Assembly: GCF_014779595.1 (NCBI RefSeq)
Contig: NZ_JACXZT010000019.1
Coordinates: 742,945-806,944 of the forward strand
Length of the DNA stretch: 64,000 nt
Direction of reading: 5' to 3'
DNA from: Halomonas sp. ML-15
GTDB taxonomy: Bacteria; Pseudomonadota; Gammaproteobacteria; Pseudomonadales; Halomonadaceae
Shown: in pieces, positions 1 to 6,828 of the stretch
How the letters are laid out: each line of letters starts with the position of its first letter
Numbering within the stretch: the first letter of the stretch is position 1
The notes under the pieces: generated by a model
The model's database searches: none
What the model was told of the DNA's origin: nothing
What the model saw: the letters and a program-made list of their open reading frames with translations, nothing else
Made by a program: the position numbers and the translations under genes

Positions 1-848
1 ATATTCCTGGTTTGGTGCGTCCATGTGATGAGGGTTTCCTTACTCCGGTTTACTTCAATCTAGCTGTTCTCAACAAGTATTCGCAGCATCCTGAGTACAC
101 GCTTAACTTGTTCTCGGAAACTTATGGCGATATCAGAAAGCCAGGTGAGTGGGACATAGCATTTGGTATAAATAGGCACAGAAAAGTCATCATGTGGCTT
201 GGCGACATAGATCGGCTTCCGGAAAATGAAAAGTATTACCTAAGATCGGAAAATGTGCCTTCTGATCACGACATTCACTCTGAATTCTATAACGCGCAAA
301 TCGAAGTCCAGTTTTCCGATCCTTCTGTTCAGTCTTCGGCTTTTCACCTAAGAAGCGACTTACAGGCCTTTATATCGGAAAAATTCGGTTATGACGTATA
401 TTCGTTAAATGGCGAAGTAAGTGGCATCCTTGAAAATATAGAGCGACCTGTGTTTTGGGAAGAAAAGCATGTATCGGCGTTCTTTAATTCGCTAAATCAA
501 ATATTTGTTGAAAGCATTAGTGTGCCGGGGCTTAGAGGCAGTATCGACGCTCTAGGGAAAGGTTACGAAACGAAATCTAAGAAAGGCCTGAAGCTATTTG
601 AGATGTGGTGCGATGGAGTAGCTGGCGTAGAATCGCCAAGCGATGTTGCATTGCCCTTTTTCGTTCTATACGATCTTCGAATAATTTGCTCACATTTGCA
701 AAGTGCAGAAACGCGGCAGGAAAAGCACGATTTGGTCTGTGCAAGATTGGGCCTGAAAAAGGGCAGTGGGTACGAAGCTATTTACAACGTATTAATCGAG
801 AAAATAGTGGGTTCGTACAAGGCGATATTGAGCGCAATTGATCGCTAA
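1..848 (+). CDS. Integron cassette protein with C-terminal RX4H (HEPN-like) motif, 5' end outside window
   Basis: The frame is open to the left edge, so the start is missing; the first in-window start-like codon is TTG at 12. About 280 residues are visible. I recognise no named family. Near the C-terminus, about residues 215-230 counted from the TTG, the segment FFVLYDLRIICSHLQ contains Arg-X4-His (R223, H228), the signature spacing of HEPN ribonucleases, in a hydrophobic helix of the expected kind. Base composition is AT-rich, unlike the chromosome to the right. The stop codon overlaps the attC of this cassette. The nuclease role is inferred from one motif. It could equally be a HEPN-fold protein without catalysis. 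Confidence 0.6.
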   Translation, partial: IPGLVRPCDEGFLTPVYFNLAVLNKYSQHPEYTLNLFSETYGDIRKPGEWDIAFGINRHRKVIMWLGDIDRLPENEKYYLRSENVPSDHDIHSEFYNAQIEVQFSDPSVQSSAFHLRSDLQAFISEKFGYDVYSLNGEVSGILENIERPVFWEEKHVSAFFNSLNQIFVESISVPGLRGSIDALGKGYETKSKKGLKLFEMWCDGVAGVESPSDVALPFFVLYDLRIICSHLQSAETRQEKHDLVCARLGLKKGSGYEAIYNVLIEKIVGSYKAILSAIDR

Positions 849-926
849 CAAGGCCAAGCACGGCGACAGCTTTTTCGTTGCGGCTACGCCTTCACTACAA
901 AGCTGCGCGTGTTGGCAGCGTTAGTT
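842..926 (+). repeat. attC site of cassette 1
   Basis: An inverse core (CTAAC, overlapping the stop codon of the preceding gene) and a core GTTAG at 920-924 enclose about 70 bases with imperfect inverted symmetry: GCCAAGCAC near the left pairs with GTGTTGGC near the right. This is the layout of an integron attC recombination site. The next gene begins 15 bases after the core. Confidence 0.85.
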
Positions 927-940
927 CTAGGAGTATATAA

Positions 941-1837
941 ATGAGTGATTACAACTCAACAATAAATAAAGAAGAGTTAGCTGCAAGTTTATCTAGGTAT
1001 GAATCTACTCTTAAGAAGTTGTTGGAACTTGGACTTAACGTGAATCCGAGTCGTTTAAAGAAGTACATTGAACCTTATGAGCAAATGATCACAAAATGGG
1101 GAACTGAATCTGTTTCTTCAATTGTCAGCAATAGGCAATACGCGAGTGTTCTCTTTGAAGTCCACCAAATGATCGAAATAGGTGATAAGTTACTTGAGCT
1201 TAAACATGATAATCTAACCGCAGCTTTAAAAAAGACCTTATCTGGGTGTGAGTTATATAGTGTCGATGCTCAGAAGAAGAAGGCTAATTCTGCACGGGAT
1301 TTTTCTTTTGAATTATTTATGGCACGATACTTCAAACGAGCAGGATACGACCTTAACTTTGATACTATTGCAGACATAAATGCTACAGATGAGCAAGACT
1401 CTATATTTATTGAATGTAAACGACCAGCTAAAGAAGAGACTGTTGGTCCAAATATCCAAAAGGCGTTAAAACAAGCCATCAAGCGTTTTGACCCTAATGA
1501 TAAAAGAAATCAAAAAGGTATCGCCGCAATTGATCTTACTGCTCTGATTAACCCTGAGCATGAGTTTCTAGTGCCTAAAGATTTGTCCTTTATTTCAGAT
1601 GTGTTGAAAAATGCAGATCACGGTTATGCTCCTGCTTTTCAGCAAGTATTCTCAGAATATGGGACAGACTGCTTGTCTATAATTGTCTACTTCTGTTTTC
1701 CAGTATTCCAGCTAAAAGATGAAACTATTGGTATTTACGATAGGTGTTTTTCTATCCCAATTTACGATGAAGGTAGTTCATCAGAAGAGGTCTTCCTTCG
1801 AATGAATGATAAGTTAATGACTTCTATTGGGAAATAG
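941..1837 (+). CDS. Integron cassette protein, PD-(D/E)XK nuclease-like
   Basis: 298 residues. ATG at 941 follows TAGGAG at a normal distance. The N-terminal 110 residues are helical and unrecognised. Residues 120-180 look like a restriction-endonuclease-like fold: a helix with Glu (E124), acidic residues D145/D150/D153, then IFIECKRP with E158-x-K160 on a hydrophobic strand, which is the E-x-K core of PD-(D/E)XK nucleases, followed by a Gln/Lys-rich helix. No DNA-recognition domain is evident. It is the only gene of its cassette. Its cassette end is a long Vibrio-type attC, which suggests a different origin from its neighbours. The exact substrate is unknown; a defence or restriction role is inferred from the fold and the company it keeps. 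Confidence 0.65.
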   Translation: MSDYNSTINKEELAASLSRYESTLKKLLELGLNVNPSRLKKYIEPYEQMITKWGTESVSSIVSNRQYASVLFEVHQMIEIGDKLLELKHDNLTAALKKTLSGCELYSVDAQKKKANSARDFSFELFMARYFKRAGYDLNFDTIADINATDEQDSIFIECKRPAKEETVGPNIQKALKQAIKRFDPNDKRNQKGIAAIDLTALINPEHEFLVPKDLSFISDVLKNADHGYAPAFQQVFSEYGTDCLSIIVYFCFPVFQLKDETIGIYDRCFSIPIYDEGSSSEEVFLRMNDKLMTSIGK

Positions 1838-1963
1838 AACTAACAAACTGTTTAAGAGTGATTCGTAACACGTCGCATTCTTAGTATGCGTTGCCATTAG
1901 TGTTTAAGGTGGTTTGTAGCGGCATTGGTATTGCGGTGCTCACACCTTAACAGAGCGTTAGTG
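1838..1963 (+). repeat. Long VCR-like attC site of cassette 2
   Basis: About 125 bases, roughly twice the length of most neighbouring attC sites. It begins CTAACAAACTGTTTAAGAG and ends ACACCTTAACAGAGCGTTAG; the two ends are inverted copies of one another. The start (TAACAAAC...AAGAG), the internal TATGCGTTG and the GCGTTAG end resemble the Vibrio cholerae repeat (VCR) family of attC sites as I remember it. Confidence 0.8.
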
Positions 1964-1985
1964 CATAGAACCGAGAAGTTAACTA

Positions 1986-3416
1986 ATGAATTTGATTGAT
2001 AAGAACGGGTATTCCCTAAGAAACTTAAACAAGATTAATGTTCTCCTTGGCAAGAATGGGTGCGGGAAAAGCACTGCCCTGAAGAAAGTTCAGCAGGCAC
2101 TGGAAAGCGGGGATGAGGTTGGTAAGTCTAAATATATTACGCCCGAAAGGGGTGGCGCTCTTAAATATGATCCAAACATTGAGCAGAATACGAGCAGCAG
2201 CCCCCGCTGGCTATCCAATCAACTACGAAAAAACCAATTTACTCAGTTTAAACAGCAAACTGTATTGCAGTTTAGAAAGCTTGAGCTTTTAAGTCTTCGC
2301 GAAATTGAACAAAACTCAGATCTTAGAAACGACCATACGTATACATTCCAATCTATCGTAAACGCAATTAATACATTACTTGATAATATCGAAATCCGAC
2401 GAGAAGGGTCGGACTTCAATATTTACAACCGAGCTGACAATACTGGTATTGAGCCAGATGCAATCAGTAGTGGTGAGTCTGAGCTAATTGCGTTAGGTAT
2501 TGAATGTCTTGTTTTCGCGAAAGAAAGTTTGGATGGAGAAGAAAATATTCTATTTCTAGATGAGCCGGACGCACACTTACATCCAGATTTGCAGGTTCGT
2601 CTTGCAATTTTCTTAAGAAATGTAGTGGAAGAAAACAATTTTAGAGTTGTTATGGCCACTCATAGCACATCATTTTTGGCGGCATTTGGAGATTACTCAG
2701 GCGTTTCTATCAACTTTATGTCTCCGAAACAGACAGATATTAACTTCCAGGTAGTGTCAGATACATATAAGCGAATACTCCCGATATTTGGCGCTCATCC
2801 ATTATCTAATCTATTCAATGAGTCACCTATCCTTTTGGTAGAAGGGGAAGATGATGAAAGGATCTGGCAGCAAGTAATTCGTAGCTCGCAGGGTTCTATC
2901 AAGATATACCCTTGTGCAGTTGATAGTATTGATGTTCTAAATCAATACGAATTGCAAGTTGCTGGAATAATAAATTCTATTTACGACTCTGCTATAGCTT
3001 ATTCTTTAAGGGATAGAGATGATGGTGATAAAGATATAAATGATACTCCACCAGTCACCAGGATGCGTCTATCATGCAGGGCTGCAGAGAATTTGCTGCT
3101 CTCAGATGAATCTTTGGCAAGGCTTGGAACGGACTGGGGTACACTAAATCTGAAAATCGGAGTATGGCTTGAAACTAATGTTCATCACTCTCACCATCCG
3201 GTCATGTCTGAATTCAGGGAAGGAGGCTTTGATCGAAAAATGTTCAATATTAAGAAGATAAGAAATGACTTAATGGGTATCATAGAGAGTAGCAAACCTT
3301 GGGAAGTGGTTGTTGGACAAACGATTGCAACTACTAAATATGTAGATGAACCAAAACCTAACTCAATCCAAGATTATTTGGGCAGTAAGCTGGTGTGTGC
3401 GATATTAAAGCACTAA
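1986..3416 (+). CDS. AAA ATPase fused to TOPRIM/DUF4435-like domain (OLD/PARIS-like), cassette 3
   Basis: 476 residues. An ABC/SMC-type ATPase comes first: Walker A GKNGCGKST (22-30), signature SSGESE (161-166), Walker B ILFLDEPD (188-195) with catalytic Glu, and the switch His in ATHS (H226). From about residue 280 a second domain begins: LLVEGEDD (Glu at 286) and DRDD (343-346) are TOPRIM acidic motifs, and AAENLLL (366-372) resembles the conserved segment of DUF4435. This order is seen in OLD-family nucleases and in single-chain versions of PARIS (AriA-AriB) anti-phage systems. No UvrD helicase (as in Gabija) or reverse transcriptase (as in a retron) is next to it. I infer a self-contained phage-sensing ATPase with a toprim effector. 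Confidence 0.75.
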   Translation: MNLIDKNGYSLRNLNKINVLLGKNGCGKSTALKKVQQALESGDEVGKSKYITPERGGALKYDPNIEQNTSSSPRWLSNQLRKNQFTQFKQQTVLQFRKLELLSLREIEQNSDLRNDHTYTFQSIVNAINTLLDNIEIRREGSDFNIYNRADNTGIEPDAISSGESELIALGIECLVFAKESLDGEENILFLDEPDAHLHPDLQVRLAIFLRNVVEENNFRVVMATHSTSFLAAFGDYSGVSINFMSPKQTDINFQVVSDTYKRILPIFGAHPLSNLFNESPILLVEGEDDERIWQQVIRSSQGSIKIYPCAVDSIDVLNQYELQVAGIINSIYDSAIAYSLRDRDDGDKDINDTPPVTRMRLSCRAAENLLLSDESLARLGTDWGTLNLKIGVWLETNVHHSHHPVMSEFREGGFDRKMFNIKKIRNDLMGIIESSKPWEVVVGQTIATTKYVDEPKPNSIQDYLGSKLVCAILKH

Positions 3417-3471
3417 CAATCGCGTTAATCAGGACGCTCGCAAGCTCGCGCCTATTACGCGGGCGTTATAC
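3411..3471 (+). repeat. attC site of cassette 3
   Basis: Inverse core CACTAAC overlapping the stop codon of the ATPase gene, core GTTATAC at 3465-3471, and a self-complementary middle (CGCTCGCAAGCTCGCG). About 60 bases, a normal short attC. Confidence 0.85.
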
Positions 3472-3485
3472 CAGAAGGAGAAATA

Positions 3486-4241
3486 ATGAAGTTTTCAGGT
3501 AGCTCTCAAGATCTTGAAACAATAGTTTGTGCCATCGGGAGAACAATCAGCTCTTCTTCAGGCAAAGGGAATATGCACCAAATAAAAACCAGCGAAGGTG
3601 AAACGATTAATCTATACAAAACTGGCACTCTTCAAGTTCAGGGTAGCCCTGCCCTGAAGCAAAAATTTGAAGATGATTTCAACCAGTATAGTGGTACAGC
3701 ACCAGCACAGACTGCCGAACCAGTTCATGCATCGCCAGAAACGCTCATGGCCAGTGTGACTCAGCAGAAACAAGTGTTTGTTGTGCATGGCCACGATGAG
3801 GTTTCAAAAGAACAGCTTGAGTTAGTCCTCCACAAACTTGGAATAGATCATTTTATTCTTGCTAACAGCGGCGGTGGCGGTCTAACCATCATCGAAGCTT
3901 TAGAGGCTAAAATTGGACACAACTCAAATGCAACGAGTTTTGGCATTGTTCTTATGACACCCGATGATATGGGGTACGCACTAAGCTCCGGTGCGGACAA
4001 TATACAACCTAGAGCAAGGCAGAATGTTGTGCTGGAAATGGGAATGTTAATTTCATCTATAGGCCGTAGAAATATTGCCATACTAGTCAAAGGACACCTG
4101 GAGCGTCCATCAGACGCTGATGGCATCCTATATTTGGCATTCAACAACCATGTAAAGGAAATCGTGCCCCGTCTAGCAGGGCGGCTTAAGGAGTCTGGCT
4201 TTGTGCTGAACCCGGACAAAGTCGCTAATGCATCAAGCTAA
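3486..4241 (+). CDS. TIR-like (CAP12/Pycsar-type) NAD-binding effector, cassette 4
   Basis: 251 residues behind a strong AGAAGGAG ribosome site. Residues 1-90 form a separate small domain (INLYKTGTLQVQGSP, 41-55) that I do not assign firmly, then a linker. Residues 96-240 match the TIR-like family of predicted nucleotide-binding proteins: VFVVHGHD (97-104), GIVLMTPDD, and NVVLEMG where E184 sits at the position of the catalytic Glu of TIR NADases. In known systems this domain destroys NAD+ when triggered by a cyclic nucleotide or another signal. No cyclase or other sensor lies in this cassette, so the trigger must be within the N-terminal domain or elsewhere. Function is inferred from the family. 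Confidence 0.75.
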   Translation: MKFSGSSQDLETIVCAIGRTISSSSGKGNMHQIKTSEGETINLYKTGTLQVQGSPALKQKFEDDFNQYSGTAPAQTAEPVHASPETLMASVTQQKQVFVVHGHDEVSKEQLELVLHKLGIDHFILANSGGGGLTIIEALEAKIGHNSNATSFGIVLMTPDDMGYALSSGADNIQPRARQNVVLEMGMLISSIGRRNIAILVKGHLERPSDADGILYLAFNNHVKEIVPRLAGRLKESGFVLNPDKVANASS

Positions 4242-4243
4242 TT

Positions 4244-4292
4244 GGTATAACAAAGCATTGCAGCGGACAAGCCGCTGAATGCGGCGTTAGCC
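4244..4292 (+). repeat. attC site of cassette 4
   Basis: TATAAC inverse core at 4246-4251 and core GTTAGCC at 4286-4292. The central GCAGCGGACAAGCCGCTGAA folds back on itself. Short attC of about 50 bases. Confidence 0.8.
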
Positions 4293-4305
4293 GCCTTTCC
4301 AAAGA

Positions 4306-4848
4306 GTGATGCCAATGCCCACAGAGTGGGGAAAATGGTTTGTTGAAAGAATTTCGGAGCTTGAGGAAAGGCTCGGATACATCCTTGAGTTGAATCAAGT
4401 GCGTGAGCTTTGGCTTCAGGGTGAGTTGTATCTAATGTCAACTGACGATCAGCAACTCAACTTGAACGTTAGAGATATAATTGCCGGTGGCTCAGTTGAT
4501 TTTGTCGGAGAATCCCCCAAAATGATCGCGGAGTTGAAAGTCTGCGGGCGAGGGTATTACAGCAAAATGCTGAACGGATTTTCTCTTACAGAGGATGTGG
4601 CATCGAAAAAGTCTTTTTCATTCGAAGACATGGCGTGCCATAGTGAAGCCGAAGGAAGTATATTCAAGGATTTCTGTAGATTGTTTTCGGCCAACAGCGC
4701 CTATGAGAAATACATGATTATCGTTATCCCTAAAATACAAGGCCCTGACCGTCTCAGTGAAGTCTTGGAGGCTGCAAAGTTCCCCGGAGTGGAGGTCTCG
4801 CGGAGATTGCAGTGGTTTGATGTGAGAGTATTTTGCCTGCCAAAGTAG
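4306..4848 (+). CDS. Cassette 5 protein, possible PD-(D/E)XK nuclease fold
   Basis: About 180 residues. The start is uncertain: GTG 4306, ATG 4309 and ATG 4315 are all in frame behind AAAGAG, and 4315 has the best spacing. No named family is recognised. Residues 60-80 carry GGSVDFVGESPKMIAELKV, that is Asp65, then Glu76-x-Lys78 at the end of a hydrophobic strand, the arrangement of the PD-(D/E)XK core. The C-terminal half is an alpha/beta mix ending RLQWFDVRVFCLPK. It is the only gene of its cassette. A nuclease role is a motif-level inference. Confidence 0.5.
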   Translation: MMPMPTEWGKWFVERISELEERLGYILELNQVRELWLQGELYLMSTDDQQLNLNVRDIIAGGSVDFVGESPKMIAELKVCGRGYYSKMLNGFSLTEDVASKKSFSFEDMACHSEAEGSIFKDFCRLFSANSAYEKYMIIVIPKIQGPDRLSEVLEAAKFPGVEVSRRLQWFDVRVFCLPK

Positions 4849-4883
4849 GCTAACAAGTTGCTGCACGCGGAAAGGCGTTAGCC
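4846..4883 (+). repeat. Truncated attC between cassettes 5 and 6
   Basis: The outer arms GGCTAAC (4849-4854 region) and GTTAGCC (4877-4883) are perfect inverted copies, but only about 22 bases separate them. The left half (AAGTTGCTGCACGCGG) is the same as the left half of the attC at 6203-6274, while the matching right half is missing. This looks like an attC with an internal deletion. Confidence 0.65.
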
Positions 4884-4885
4884 AT

Positions 4886-5314
4886 ATGAAGCAAGAAGAG
4901 CGTTGGAACCACATAGTGTCCCTTGATGACGAGCTTTTGAAGGGCGGTGTCATCTTATCGGAATGGTGCTCCTTCATCGTGCGAGAATCGGATCTGGCAT
5001 TTGTGCATGGGTCGAACCTCGCATCAATATTGACAGCAGTTTCAGGTATCGAAACCTATCTGAGGTCCGAGTATGCCGGGAAGGAGCGCAGCAGCCTCTT
5101 TGAGCTAATCGATAATTCTCCCATAGCAAATGATCTTCGGTCTGATTTGCATAGGCTACGGAAGTACCGAAATAAGTGGGTGCACGTGAATGACCCGTGG
5201 GACGATCAGGAGTTGCTTGAAAATCCCGAACATGCGGAAAAAGGGCTGGAAGGAATGGCTCTGTTTGCCGCGAGGGCGCTGAGAAGGACAATTTATGAAA
5301 GTCCGTGGGTGTAA
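4886..5314 (+). CDS. Cassette 6 protein with RX4H HEPN-like motif
   Basis: 142 residues, ATG at 4886 just after the short attC; a weak GGAAAGG lies upstream. The protein is helical. Residues 88-102, LHRLRKYRNKWVHVN, contain Arg95-X4-His100, the catalytic spacing of HEPN RNases, in the typical 'LR..RN...H' context. I do not recognise a more exact family. Because the upstream attC is truncated, this gene may now move together with the cassette 5 gene. A HEPN fold is likely; RNase activity is inferred. Confidence 0.55.
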   Translation: MKQEERWNHIVSLDDELLKGGVILSEWCSFIVRESDLAFVHGSNLASILTAVSGIETYLRSEYAGKERSSLFELIDNSPIANDLRSDLHRLRKYRNKWVHVNDPWDDQELLENPEHAEKGLEGMALFAARALRRTIYESPWV

Positions 5315-5317
5315 AAT

Positions 5318-5395
5318 GGCTAACCAAACAATCAAATTCGTTCCCTTCGGTCGCCGGACGCTCGTTCCTCGCGCCGTTTATTGCAGGCGTTAGCT
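5318..5395 (+). repeat. attC site of cassette 6
   Basis: GGCTAAC at 5318-5324 and GTTAGC at 5389-5394, with a fold-back centre (TTCGGTCGCCGGACGCTCG). About 78 bases. Confidence 0.85.
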
Positions 5396-5420
5396 TTCTG
5401 ATGATTATCTGAGCGTGAAT

Positions 5421-5867
5421 ATGGACGAGTATAAAAGAACGTGTGAGGATGAGCTGGATTGGGCGAGTATCAATCAGCTTCATGAAGCAACCCTTCAGAT
5501 CAGTAAAAGCTGTTTTGAGTTCAAGAAAATATGCGTGGGTCTTATTGGTGCTGCATTGGCAATATTAGTTAAAATCACTAGCAATCAACTTGACCATTCA
5601 TACTTTTCAATTCCATTGCTTATTTGCTTTGGCTTTTGGATCGCTGATTTTTCTGCGTACTACTTCCAAAGAAAAACGCGAATAGCCATGAATAAAAAGC
5701 TGAGTGCAATTGCTAAAAGAAATTCTATTAAGGGCTATCAATCTGAGAACTTAACAGTAAGCTGGGTTGGAGCAGCATTCAATCATTCAATGTCTCTATA
5801 CTACGCTTTAGCGGCTCTATGTTTTATAGGTTGGCTTGCATACCTAACGGATTGGATAGGAAGGTAG
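5421..5867 (+). CDS. Three-helix membrane protein, first gene of two-gene TIR cassette 7
   Basis: 148 residues from ATG 5421; an in-frame GTG at 5415 would add two. An N-terminal charged helix (about 1-35) is followed by a hydrophobic segment (ICVGLIGAALAILVKI, about 38-55), a second (YFSIPLLICFGFWIADFSAYYF, 66-86) and a third near the C-terminus (SLYYALAALCFIGWLAYL). No signal peptide or enzyme motif is visible. The stop at 5867 is one base before the ATG of the TIR gene, so the two genes are translationally linked and move as one cassette. I infer a membrane effector or anchor working with the TIR protein. The family is not recognised; a SLATT-like effector is one alternative. Confidence 0.6.
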   Translation: MDEYKRTCEDELDWASINQLHEATLQISKSCFEFKKICVGLIGAALAILVKITSNQLDHSYFSIPLLICFGFWIADFSAYYFQRKTRIAMNKKLSAIAKRNSIKGYQSENLTVSWVGAAFNHSMSLYYALAALCFIGWLAYLTDWIGR

Positions 5868-5868
5868 T

Positions 5869-6249
5869 ATGTGTATTTTTGTCAGCTACACAACGAGAGA
5901 TTACTACGTTGATCGAGAGCTACTAGAAAGCATGTGTGAGGTGCTATCGGGGTATGGAGATTTTTACATAGACCTATTGCACAACAACTCAAGTGACAAG
6001 CAGCGTCATGTTGAAATAATGTTATCTCAGGCCAAGTTATTACTTTTGATCTCATCGAGTTCAATAGGTAAATCAGAGTGGGTGCGCTGGGAGTTAACTG
6101 AGGCCGAAAGAATCAGCATTCCAATTATAACGGTTCAAGCTACATCGGACAGAAATGAAACATTGAGTAATTTGAGGTCAAAATTGGCTGCTGGCTACGA
6201 GAAGCTAACAAGTTGCTACACGCGGATAAATTACTCGCTGCGCTCCTAA
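5869..6249 (+). CDS. TIR domain protein, second gene of cassette 7
   Basis: 126 residues, essentially a lone TIR domain: IFVSYTTRD (3-10) is the first strand and BB-loop entry, LLLLISSSSIGKSEWVRWELTEA (57-79) holds the alpha-C region with E75 in the catalytic-Glu position (WVRWE). The gene starts one base after the membrane-protein stop. The last 12 or so residues (SCYTRINYSLRS) are encoded by the attC itself, with the TAA at 6247-6249 inside the attC, so this tail is recombination-site sequence. TIR proteins of this size act as NAD-cleaving or signal-producing enzymes in Thoeris-like defence. With the membrane partner this suggests TIR sensing or signalling coupled to a membrane effector. 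Confidence 0.75.
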   Translation: MCIFVSYTTRDYYVDRELLESMCEVLSGYGDFYIDLLHNNSSDKQRHVEIMLSQAKLLLLISSSSIGKSEWVRWELTEAERISIPIITVQATSDRNETLSNLRSKLAAGYEKLTSCYTRINYSLRS

Positions 6250-6274
6250 TTTACCGGTGAGCAAAGCGTTATGA
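6203..6274 (+). repeat. attC site of cassette 7, overlapping TIR coding sequence
   Basis: Inverse core GCTAAC at 6204-6209 and core GTTATGA at 6268-6274. The centre contains the self-complementary CTCGCTGCGCTCC and flanking AAATTAC/TAATTTACC arms. The left 46 bases are translated as the C-terminus of the TIR protein. Confidence 0.8.
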
Positions 6275-6286
6275 GTAAAGGAAAGT

Positions 6287-6757
6287 ATGGGAAATTACGC
6301 TAATCTTGAATTGGAATTCATAGAACGGACGATCCGGTTGATCGGTCAGTACACCGATATGATTCAGGGTTTAGAATTTGAAGACCAGCTGAATTATACG
6401 CTTACAATCAATTGCCTTTTGGGCCTTATTGTAATGCCAAAAGAGAGGGTCGTTACCTATATACCTAAAGAGCCGATCACTAATGAGTTTCTCAGTACTA
6501 TTGGGCTCAAAAGTTCGACGATAGATGACTCAATCAAGAATCTACAAGAGCTGATCCAGCATCTTCGGCATGCAATAGCTCATTTTGATATTGAAGTTAT
6601 CTCGGTTTGCGAGAACAATCTTGTAGACTTTATAGAGTTTAAAGGTCGCCGAAAGCAGCCTGAAGTCATTGCACGCTTTGCTGCTCCGGAAATATATTCA
6701 TTTTTGCAACATTATGCGCAAGTGCTATGCGAGAATCTAAGGAAGCATCATGAGTAA
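6287..6757 (+). CDS. HEPN family protein (pEK499_p136-like), cassette 8
   Basis: 156 residues; ATG 6287 follows AAAGGAAAG. It opens LEFIERTIRLIGQY and has LNYTLTINCLLGLIVMPKE (36-54), which I associate with the HEPN pEK499_p136-type family, and HLRHAIAHFDI (92-102) with Arg94-X4-His99, the HEPN RNase dyad. No antitoxin (for example a MNT nucleotidyltransferase) is next to it, so it is not an obvious HEPN-MNT pair. A role as a stress- or phage-triggered RNase is inferred. Last intact cassette gene of the array. Confidence 0.65.
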   Translation: MGNYANLELEFIERTIRLIGQYTDMIQGLEFEDQLNYTLTINCLLGLIVMPKERVVTYIPKEPITNEFLSTIGLKSSTIDDSIKNLQELIQHLRHAIAHFDIEVISVCENNLVDFIEFKGRRKQPEVIARFAAPEIYSFLQHYAQVLCENLRKHHE

Positions 6758-6828
6758 TACTCATAACCAAGCTGTACAGAGACAGTAATCAGCTGACACA
6801 TGCCCCCGTGGGGCCTCTATAGTTAAGC
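6758..6828 (+). repeat. Interrupted attC-like end of cassette 8
   Basis: Three bases after the cassette 8 stop, CATAACCAAGC has the look of an attC left end (inverse core ATAAC). It runs at about 6773 into a sequence starting TGTACAGAGACAGTAATC, which I read as the end of an insertion sequence. A GTTAAGC at 6822-6828 fits the core consensus but falls over the transposase stop codon, so it is probably chance. The array therefore ends here. Confidence 0.45.
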
